In this document: piece by piece, positions 1 to 6,406 of the stretch
How the letters are laid out: every line of letters starts with the position of its first letter
How positions within the stretch are numbered: position 1 is the stretch's first letter
NCBI GenBank assembly: GCA_002364975.1
Contig: DEYT01000073.1
Span: forward strand, 1-10,668
Source: Opitutia bacterium UBA3151
GTDB lineage: Bacteria > Verrucomicrobiota > Verrucomicrobiia > Opitutales > Seribacteraceae
Direction: 5' to 3'
Length of the DNA: 10,668 nucleotides
Notes under the pieces: generated by a model
What the model saw: the letters and a program-made list of their open reading frames with translations, nothing else
Databases searched by the model: none
What the model was told of the DNA's origin: nothing
Translations under genes and position numbers: made by a program

Positions 1-228
1 CAGAACAAGCACGGATTTGCCCCCAAAGTTCTCATACATGGGGGTCGTATATATGGATTGGGTAAGACCCAGAAAAATGCGGGGCTTGCCTTGCTCTTTG
101 CACAGGATGGCGCCCAGGTGCTTAAACTTTCCCAAGCTTTTGGAAGCGTAGAATATATGACGGATCGGGCCCGGGAATTCATCGAGAACTGGGAAGTGGA
201 ATCCTATCGGGAAAAAGTAGCTAGCTGA
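1..228 (+). CDS. Class II aldolase/adducin-like protein, C-terminal part (5' end outside window)
   Basis: Frame 1 is open from the first base to TGA at 226-228 and encodes 75 residues, so only the C-terminus is present. The segment reads PKVLIHGGRIYGLGKTQKNA, followed by an alpha-helical stretch and an ending with FIENWEVESYREKV. The 'lip-G-x-x-GLG-T-K-A' pattern and the terminal FI-NWEVE-YR signature resemble the end of class II aldolase/adducin domains, including those fused to dehydrogenases in rhamnulose-1-phosphate aldolase/dehydrogenase-type proteins. Such cytoplasmic enzymes cleave phosphorylated sugars or sugar acids in deoxysugar and uronate catabolism. The zinc-binding histidines would lie upstream and cannot be checked. 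The stop lies 3 nt before the sulfatase start, so the two are probably co-transcribed and perhaps translationally coupled. The family call comes from a short segment and is moderate; the exact substrate is unknown. Confidence 0.6.
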   Translation, partial: QNKHGFAPKVLIHGGRIYGLGKTQKNAGLALLFAQDGAQVLKLSQAFGSVEYMTDRAREFIENWEVESYREKVAS

Positions 229-231
229 TCC

Positions 232-1713
232 ATGATTCGATTATTTTTGGTTATCGTTGTATCTGTTTCCTTCCTGCCGGCGAAGCAACGACCCAATATT
301 CTCTTTCTTTTTGCCGACGACCAACGGGCGGATACAGTTTCCGCTCACGGCAATCCTCATATTCAAACTCCACACTTAGACCAAATGTCCAGGGAAGGTT
401 TTAGCTTTCGCAAAAACTATTGTGCTGGCTCATTCAGTGGTGCGGTTTGTGTAGCCAGCCGGGCCATGCTGATGACCGGGCAGCATTGGATGTCTCTACC
501 TAGCGAAAAGCCTCAGGCCAATTGGGGAACAAACCAAACACTCCCAGCCCTGCTCAAAAAATGCGGAGGGTACCAGCCCTTCATTATTGGCAAATGGCAC
601 AATGGAAAGAAAACCTTGGACCAGTCCTTTTCCAAAGGTAGCTCGGTTTACATGGGAGGCATGGCGGATCACACTAGTTTCCAGGTGCAGGATCTCAAGA
701 ATGGAATACTGAGCGAAAAAAGACCCGCAGGAGGTTTCTCAAGCACGGTCTTTGCAAATGATGCCATATCCTTTATTCAAAAAGCAGAAAAAGAAAACCC
801 TTTCTTTCTTTATGTCTCTTTCATGGCCCCCCACGATCCTCGCAATCCACCCAAAAAATATCGTGAGATTTATTACAAGAATCGGCCTCCACTGCCCAAA
901 AACTTCCTCCCTCAGCATCCTTTCCAGAATGCCCCTCCAACTACCTCCGGAAGGGACGAAGGCTTAGCTCCATGGCCGCGCACCAAGAAAATGATCAGTG
1001 ATCAACTCTGTGAATATTACGGTCTGGTCACCCAGCTTGATCAACAGGTTGGTAGAATTTTATCGGCCCTGCAAAAAAGTGGACAAGCGGACAATACCAT
1101 CGTTGTGTACACTGCAGATCATGGGCTAGGCATGGGAAGCCATGGCCTTCTCGGAAAACAAAATGTGTATGAGCAAAGCATGCAATGCCCCCTCATCTTA
1201 AAAGGGCCAGGTATACCCAAAGGGAAAACGAGTGAGGCTTTTACCTATGTGCACGACCTCTATGCCACCCTCTGCAATCTAGCTAAAGTTGTGCCTGAAA
1301 ATAAAATAGACTCCAAAGATCTTACTGAAATCATACGGGGAAATTCGAAAGAGGTCAGGAAATCTCTCTTTTTACCTTTTCAGGATAACCAAAGGAGCAT
1401 TAATGACGGGAAATGGAAACTTCATATCTATCCACAAATTAATCATCAGCTTCTTTTCGATTTGGAGAAAGATCCACATGAAATGAAAGATCTGTCCGAA
1501 GATCCCAATCATTCAGAGGAACTTGAAAAAATGAAGGGGCTGATGAGTGCATGGAGAAAACTCCTTCAAGACCCCTACCCGATTCGCTCTAAGAACCCCA
1601 TACCCAGCAAACCTGCTTACGATAACGAAAAACGGGTGCTTGACCGTTGGCAGCCCAAGTGGATTCGTAACAAGTATTTCGGAGGTCGAAGTGATACTTC
1701 CCAAGGGAAATAA
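232..1713 (+). CDS. Secreted formylglycine-dependent sulfatase (family S1)
   Basis: This 493-residue protein is of normal sulfatase length and hydrolyses sulfate esters, probably on a polysaccharide, outside the cytoplasm. A short hydrophobic N-terminus (residues 2-16) looks like a signal peptide. Next come the metal-binding D29-D30 in NILFLFADDQ and the active-site consensus C73-V-A-S-R77, where Cys73 would be converted to formylglycine. The motif carries Ala rather than the commoner Pro, which is an accepted variant. Further active-site segments are GKWH (K121, H123), APHDP (H201), TADHG (D296, H297) and H304/K309 in SHGLLGKQ. The C-terminus has the usual LFDLEKDPHEMKDLSEDP subdomain. No Shine-Dalgarno motif precedes ATG 232, and coupling to the aldolase stop 3 nt upstream is likely. 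The maturation enzyme is not in the window. Family assignment is firm; subfamily and substrate are not determined. Confidence 0.93.
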   Translation: MIRLFLVIVVSVSFLPAKQRPNILFLFADDQRADTVSAHGNPHIQTPHLDQMSREGFSFRKNYCAGSFSGAVCVASRAMLMTGQHWMSLPSEKPQANWGTNQTLPALLKKCGGYQPFIIGKWHNGKKTLDQSFSKGSSVYMGGMADHTSFQVQDLKNGILSEKRPAGGFSSTVFANDAISFIQKAEKENPFFLYVSFMAPHDPRNPPKKYREIYYKNRPPLPKNFLPQHPFQNAPPTTSGRDEGLAPWPRTKKMISDQLCEYYGLVTQLDQQVGRILSALQKSGQADNTIVVYTADHGLGMGSHGLLGKQNVYEQSMQCPLILKGPGIPKGKTSEAFTYVHDLYATLCNLAKVVPENKIDSKDLTEIIRGNSKEVRKSLFLPFQDNQRSINDGKWKLHIYPQINHQLLFDLEKDPHEMKDLSEDPNHSEELEKMKGLMSAWRKLLQDPYPIRSKNPIPSKPAYDNEKRVLDRWQPKWIRNKYFGGRSDTSQGK

Positions 1714-1808
1714 TAACCGATGCTGGTTGCTTAATCCTTCCATTGTGTTCCATTTTTTTCTTAGTCTTTTAATTCCCAAACCAAGCAGACTAGTACATTC
1801 TCCCAGCC
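1714..1808 (+). other. 95-nt spacer between sulfatase and cytochrome-fusion gene
   Basis: This short gap holds a weak 4-bp inverted repeat (AACC at 1715-1718 with GGTT at 1725-1728) and, farther on, a run of seven T at 1753-1759. The stem is too short and too far from the T run to call a terminator. No clear promoter or Shine-Dalgarno motif is visible before ATG 1809. The sulfatase and the following gene could therefore be on one transcript. Confidence 0.3.
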
Positions 1809-4800
1809 ATGAAAAACAATCTCACTAAGATTACCAACTCCTTTCTTTTTCTTGCGTTCTTCTCTTCTGCATGGGCCATTCCGGTTGAATTTGAAGTGGG
1901 ACGCACTCCACCTCCAAAAAAGGGTCTTCCCGTTCTGGGATCAGGACTAGCAATGAGCAAGGGCTATTACCGTGGATCTCCTCTGGGAGAACTCTCCGGC
2001 TGGACCCTGTCTGTTTGGTTTGAGGCAAAATCAGATAAGAAGGGTGATTTATTTGGGATTGTCCGCAATGAAAACAAGGGAGAAGCCTATCGCTTAACTT
2101 ATGAAAAGGGAGCCATCTCATTCGGCGATCCAAAGCAGAGCAAAAAATCATGGAAACTTGGGGTTCAAGGTGTAAAAAAAGAAAAATGGAATCATCTCGT
2201 CATTTCTTACGATCAAGCAACGGGACCTGCGATTTACCTCAACGCAAAAAAAATGGATCAGGGTGGAAGGGGGCAAATGGGGTATGCCACCAATTTTGAC
2301 CATTATCACTTTGGTGCAGCCTTGGTCAGCAAAGGTAAATATAGTGATTACTTCGATGGGAAGATTGATGATTTCGAACTCCACAATCGTCCATTCGAAG
2401 AAAAAGAAATTGAATCTCTCTTTCAGGGAACATCCTTTCCCGGTTCTTTAATTGCCTTCAATGACTTCGAAAATGTAAATCATCGGGAACTTGCTTACTT
2501 CAATTCGGCAAATCCAGACGATGATTATCTCGAAGCAGGGAGAAAGCTGTATGTCCAAAACTGTACCGCATGCCACAGTAAGGACGGGGTCAGTCCGCCG
2601 ATCAATCCGCTCGCACGCTCGTTCATCAAGAATAGGATGGAAAATGGAGGGGATCCGTTCAGCATGTTCAAAACCCTGACCTACGGGTTTCGGAACATGA
2701 TGCCTTCCGTCCAGCTCAACCCAAGCGATCGATACAAAGTGATCCACTATCTCCGGGAAAAGATTATCAAGGAAAAAGCTTCGGAGTTGTATGTAAAATT
2801 TGACCAGTCCCAAACTTATCGTATGCCCAAGAGTCCGGATAACTCCGGAAAGGAAGCGAAACGCATTGAAGAACTTGCCCGCTTGGGATATTTGCGTGAT
2901 TATGGTAAGGCACTCATTTCCCCCGTGGTTGGAAATGCCAAGAGCAATAATGCCCTGACCATTGATTTGGGTAACCAAAGCACCATTTCCTACGAACTGG
3001 GTACGATGCGAACCATTGGTGCCTGGACGGGTGGATACCTCGATTTCAGTGGAACCCTGCACCACCGGCTCCGGGCAGGTGGGTTGCCTAATGCGAGGTT
3101 TGAAAAGATTGTTCGATCTGACGGTTGGCAATGGGCATGGGATGGGAAAGCGGAGAATACAATTCCTGATCTTTTTCCAATAACCGTGTGGCCGGAAGAA
3201 CAGTTGCGCTATAACGGTCATTATCCACACGGCGATGAAATTATTATCTCCTACTCTGTTCAAGGACGTTCTGTATTGGAAAGTCCCAAGCTCGAAAAAA
3301 TCGGAGAAATCTCGGTGATCCATCATCGACTCACCATCCGTGCAGGAGAGAATCCCTTGGAACTCATCGTTCTCGACGACCAACCGGAAATAAAAGGTAA
3401 CATTGCAACTATCGGATATTCTATTGCCTGGCTCCAAACTAAGAATAAAAAAGTCCGTTTTCGATCCAGTAACAACGGCAAGCTCGTTCTACAAATTCCT
3501 CCGAGCGACAAACCCCTGCATTTGAATGTTGCCCTGTCGCATGACGAGAGTGATTCACTCAAACAGCAAACTCCCTCCCATCAGGTAGTTAACCTCCTCG
3601 AATGGACCCGAGGGGGGCCGAGAAGGTGGAAAACCACCCATACCCTTCAAGGTAGACTAACCACCTCAAGTTTTCAGGGCTATGCCATGGATAGCATTAC
3701 TGTACCCCTTAAGAATGCCTACAACTCTTGGATGCGCACCTCTTCCCTCGCGTTCTTTCCGGACGGACGCCTCGCCGTCGGTACCTTACCCGGAGATGTT
3801 TGGATCGTCAGCGGAATCAATGATCAACTGGACCAAGTAACCTGGCAAAGATTTGCCGCCGGACTCTACGAACCTTTAGGCATGAAAGTTGTGGACGGGG
3901 TCTTAACTGCCATCACCCGAGGAAGAATTGTCAAACTCCACGACTACAATCACGATGGGGAAGCGGATTTCTATGAAGCTTTCTTTAATGAGAATGAACC
4001 GGACAAAGGGTGGCATGCTTACAACTTTGACCTCGAAGTCGGAAAGGATGGATCCTTTTATTACGGACGCACTGGAGGATTCAGCCAATGGTCGGTACCG
4101 GGGGGAGTGGTCAAGGTAGCTGCCGACGGCAAGAGTTCCGAGGTAATTGGTGCCGGATTGCGTGCACCCAACGGCATCGGAAAACTTCCGGACGGTCGGA
4201 TTACTTTGGGTGATAATCAGGGAACTTATGTACCTGCCAGTAAAATTTCTATCACCAGTCCGGACGCATTCCACGGAGCCGGTTCATGGACCAAGCACGG
4301 GGATAAGTATGATCCCGAAAAAATGGTTCAACCCATAGTCTACATGCCACAGGAACTGGACAGCTCATCTGGCGGACAGCTTTGGGTCGAGAAAGACAAA
4401 AGACTGGGACCCTTGAGTGGACAGTATTTTCACACCTCTTACGGAAAAGCGGCAACCATGTATGTGATGATGGATAAGATTAGTAATGGTATGCAGGGTG
4501 CGGTTTACTCTCTCCCACTGAAAATGGAATCCGGCACCATGCGGGCCGCCAAAAGTCCGGTGGATGGCCAGATTTACTATTCCGGGCTCACCGGTTGGCA
4601 GGCAGGAGCCACTCAGGAGGGAAGTATTCAAAGACTTCGCTACACTGGGAAAACCGGAATTTACCTGACGGGAGCAAAAGCCCGAAAAGATCGCCTTCAA
4701 CTTACTTTTACAGAACCCGTTCGTCCACAATCCTTAAACAAGGAATCCTTCACTGCCAGTGCCTGGAATTACCAATGGTCCAAAGGTTATGGTTCGCCCC

Positions 4801-5012
4801 AACTCAAAGCGTCCGAGCCTGTAACCAGAGGGGTTGATGAGCTGGCAATTGATTCACTCAAACTCTCGGACGACGGTTTGACTCTTACCGTAAGAATCCC
4901 GAATTTAATCCCCTGTCACAATTTAAAACTCGGATTTTCACTCCAGGGGAAGAATGGAGCCGAACTTTCCGGTCCGGTTTATTTTACCATTTACGAATTA
5001 CCAGAAAGTTAA
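1809..5012 (+). CDS. Secreted LamG / cytochrome c / DUF6797-like / beta-propeller fusion protein
   Basis: This 1067-residue exported protein has a signal peptide at residues 1-23 (cleavage expected after SSAWA). A LamG/concanavalin A-like domain spans about 45-215, with WTLSVWFEA, WNHLVISYD and IDDFELHNRPF. A mono-heme class I cytochrome c follows at about 236-322, with heme motif C252-T-A-C255-H256 and likely axial Met298 in NMMPS. Residues about 355-525 (LRDYGKALISPVV, GAWTGGYLDFSG) resemble the DUF6797 region of verrucomicrobial cytochromes. Residues about 625-950 look like a beta-propeller of the sorbosone-dehydrogenase/NHL kind, with repeated FPDGRLAVG and LPDGRITLG turns and an EF-hand-like loop at D712-E723. 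The tail (about 951-1064) is Ig-like, with WNYQWSKGYGSP. In such proteins the propeller is thought to oxidise a sugar or alcohol and pass electrons to the heme; the cofactor is unproven. No Shine-Dalgarno motif is seen; the start is fixed by the signal peptide. It is followed by DUF1552 and DUF1592-type genes on the same strand. Confidence 0.88.
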   Translation: MKNNLTKITNSFLFLAFFSSAWAIPVEFEVGRTPPPKKGLPVLGSGLAMSKGYYRGSPLGELSGWTLSVWFEAKSDKKGDLFGIVRNENKGEAYRLTYEKGAISFGDPKQSKKSWKLGVQGVKKEKWNHLVISYDQATGPAIYLNAKKMDQGGRGQMGYATNFDHYHFGAALVSKGKYSDYFDGKIDDFELHNRPFEEKEIESLFQGTSFPGSLIAFNDFENVNHRELAYFNSANPDDDYLEAGRKLYVQNCTACHSKDGVSPPINPLARSFIKNRMENGGDPFSMFKTLTYGFRNMMPSVQLNPSDRYKVIHYLREKIIKEKASELYVKFDQSQTYRMPKSPDNSGKEAKRIEELARLGYLRDYGKALISPVVGNAKSNNALTIDLGNQSTISYELGTMRTIGAWTGGYLDFSGTLHHRLRAGGLPNARFEKIVRSDGWQWAWDGKAENTIPDLFPITVWPEEQLRYNGHYPHGDEIIISYSVQGRSVLESPKLEKIGEISVIHHRLTIRAGENPLELIVLDDQPEIKGNIATIGYSIAWLQTKNKKVRFRSSNNGKLVLQIPPSDKPLHLNVALSHDESDSLKQQTPSHQVVNLLEWTRGGPRRWKTTHTLQGRLTTSSFQGYAMDSITVPLKNAYNSWMRTSSLAFFPDGRLAVGTLPGDVWIVSGINDQLDQVTWQRFAAGLYEPLGMKVVDGVLTAITRGRIVKLHDYNHDGEADFYEAFFNENEPDKGWHAYNFDLEVGKDGSFYYGRTGGFSQWSVPGGVVKVAADGKSSEVIGAGLRAPNGIGKLPDGRITLGDNQGTYVPASKISITSPDAFHGAGSWTKHGDKYDPEKMVQPIVYMPQELDSSSGGQLWVEKDKRLGPLSGQYFHTSYGKAATMYVMMDKISNGMQGAVYSLPLKMESGTMRAAKSPVDGQIYYSGLTGWQAGATQEGSIQRLRYTGKTGIYLTGAKARKDRLQLTFTEPVRPQSLNKESFTASAWNYQWSKGYGSPQLKASEPVTRGVDELAIDSLKLSDDGLTLTVRIPNLIPCHNLKLGFSLQGKNGAELSGPVYFTIYELPES

Positions 5013-5024
5013 TTTTATTTTCTG

Positions 5025-5094
5025 ATCTTTCTCTCTGGGAAAGAAATTCTTTTAAATAAAATTTTAGAGAAGATAATCCATAAGGTTTGCCTTA
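5025..5094 (+). promoter_or_regulatory. AT-rich leader with three inverted repeats upstream of the DUF1552 gene
   Basis: The 100-nt gap before the DUF1552 gene contains three symmetric elements. An outer pair, ATCTTTCTCT (5025-5034) and AGAGAAGAT (5066-5074), pairs with a one-base bulge. Inside it lies AAAGAAATTCTTT (5040-5052), a perfect inverted repeat around one central base. Closer to the gene is a 5-bp stem with a 4-nt loop, TAAGG-TTTG-CCTTA (5081-5094). GATAAT at 5072-5077 could serve as a -10 box, but no good -35 is seen. The region may hold a promoter, an operator, or an mRNA structure between the cytochrome-fusion gene and the next gene. Function is inference, because AT-rich DNA produces such symmetry by chance. 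Confidence 0.3.
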
Positions 5095-5101
5095 CAAAAA
5101 A

Positions 5102-5108
5102 AAGGGGG
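5102..5108 (+). promoter_or_regulatory. Purine-rich ribosome binding site (AAGGGGG) before the DUF1552 gene
   Basis: AAGGGGG ends 4 nt before ATG 5113. It is the only clear Shine-Dalgarno-like motif before any gene in the window. It favours the start at 5113 over the in-frame ATG at 5125, which sits 16 nt away, although the second Met would give a more typical Tat leader (MNRRLFLRG). The G run directly follows a run of eight A (5096-5103), so this is a tract of adjacent homopolymers. Confidence 0.5.
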
Positions 5109-5112
5109 CAAA

Positions 5113-6393
5113 ATGAGATTACCTATGAATCGAAGATTATTTTTGCGGGGATCTTTGGGTGCCTTGGCTTTACCAGCCTTGGAATCGATTGCTCTACCCA
5201 AAATTCAAACTGCAAAAGCCAACTTGGCTCCCACCAATGAAGTAAAACGGCTTGTCTGCATTGGTAACTCTTTCGGATTCCATGCTTCCCATTTCTTTCC
5301 CACCGATCAAGGACCCATTCGTTCTCTTCCCAAAGCACTTGAACCATTGAAGGGGAACATAAATCAAACCACCGTCTTCTCGAACCTTGATCATGGGGTT
5401 AAAGGTGGTCACTTTGCGGTGCATTCTTTTCTTTCCGGAGTGAAGCAATCCCAAGCTTCTTCGATGCCCAATGGGAACCTTTCCCTTGATCAGCGTGCAG
5501 CGGAAGTTTTTGGGTTCAAGACTCGGTTTCCCTCCTTGGTGGTGGGTTCGGAAAATGGTTTGCACGGAGGCTGTCAGATGTCATGGAACCGGTCGGGTGT
5601 CCGAGTTCCCCCGATTGAAGGTCCAAAAGATCTGTTTCGCAAGCTTTTCGTCCAAGAGAAATCCAAAAATAACCACCATGTGCTTCAGCAATTTGACTTA
5701 GGTAAATCTATTCTTGATGCCTCGTTGGAAGATGCCCGCAACCTGGGAAAACGACTCAATGGCAGAGACCGAGATAAACTGGATGAGTATTTCACTTCGA
5801 TTCGTGAAGTAGAAACCAGTATTCAGCAAAAGGAAAAATGGCACTCAGTCCCTAAGCCGATTGCCCCGATCGATGAACCAGTCAACCGAAATCTGGTGGA
5901 AGATATTCCGGTTCTTTATAAGTTGATCGCCCTTGCCTTAGAAACCGACTCTACCCGGATCGCCAGTTTCGAAATGGCCGGGGCCCAGTTCAATACCGGA
6001 TTGCTTGGCCTGAAAAACGGTTACCACGCCTATTCTCATCACGGTCAAATGCAGGAAAATATTGATGCCCTGCTTGCTCTCGAAATTTATCAAATGGAAT
6101 GTTTTTCCAAATTTCTTGATCAACTTAAATCAAAAAAGTCCCCCAACGATTCTTCTCTCTTAGATGAAACCACCGTCTTATTTGGCAGTGGAATGGGGAA
6201 CGGTAATGCCCACACCAACAACAACCTGCCCATTCTAATGGCTGGACGGGGCTACCAAACCGGTTCGCATTTAGCCATGCCTGAAGCCAAAAACAAACGA
6301 GTTCCTTTATCCAACCTGTATCTTTCAGTACTAAATCAACTGGGAGTGGAAGATGAAACTTTCGCCCATTCCACTGGTACTTTAACCCTTTAG
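5113..6393 (+). CDS. DUF1552 family protein with twin-arginine-type leader
   Basis: This 426-residue protein has the usual length for DUF1552. Its N-terminus, NRRLFLRGSLGALALPALE (residues 6-24), is a Tat-like signal with R7-R8 and a short hydrophobic stretch, so folded export is expected. The family body is clear: RLVCIGNSFGFH, NLDHGVKGGHFAVHSFLSG (about 91-109), PSLVVGSENGLHGGCQMSWN, and near the C-terminus LFGSGMGNGNAHTNNNLPIL (357-376) with AGRGYQTG. The family has no established activity. In Verrucomicrobiota and Planctomycetota it is regularly encoded beside DUF1592-type cytochrome proteins, as here, where the next gene starts 13 nt after this stop. The two probably form a functional pair. 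ATG 5113 is chosen on the ribosome binding site; ATG 5125 is the alternative. The C-terminal motif recalls the metal-site region of sulfatases, which is a guess only. Confidence 0.9.
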   Translation: MRLPMNRRLFLRGSLGALALPALESIALPKIQTAKANLAPTNEVKRLVCIGNSFGFHASHFFPTDQGPIRSLPKALEPLKGNINQTTVFSNLDHGVKGGHFAVHSFLSGVKQSQASSMPNGNLSLDQRAAEVFGFKTRFPSLVVGSENGLHGGCQMSWNRSGVRVPPIEGPKDLFRKLFVQEKSKNNHHVLQQFDLGKSILDASLEDARNLGKRLNGRDRDKLDEYFTSIREVETSIQQKEKWHSVPKPIAPIDEPVNRNLVEDIPVLYKLIALALETDSTRIASFEMAGAQFNTGLLGLKNGYHAYSHHGQMQENIDALLALEIYQMECFSKFLDQLKSKKSPNDSSLLDETTVLFGSGMGNGNAHTNNNLPILMAGRGYQTGSHLAMPEAKNKRVPLSNLYLSVLNQLGVEDETFAHSTGTLTL

Positions 6394-6406
6394 CCAAAGT
6401 CTTACT

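Noticed and set aside
448..462. First sulfatase inactive because Pro is missing from CxPSR
   Set aside because: Ala is an accepted residue at that position, and the other metal and active-site residues are all present.
1715..1759. Possible terminator after the first sulfatase
   Set aside because: The stem is only 4 bp and the T run starts about 25 nt after it, so it does not fit an intrinsic terminator.
2448..3437. A long open frame on the minus strand (329 codons)
   Set aside because: It lies wholly inside the cytochrome-fusion gene, has no signal peptide, domain pattern or family resemblance, and the plus-strand reading has clear motifs throughout. It is a by-product of the sense codon usage.
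5125..5127. Alternative start of the DUF1552 gene at the second ATG
   Set aside because: It would give a tidy Tat leader, but the ribosome binding site at 5102-5108 is better placed for ATG 5113. It is kept only as an alternative.
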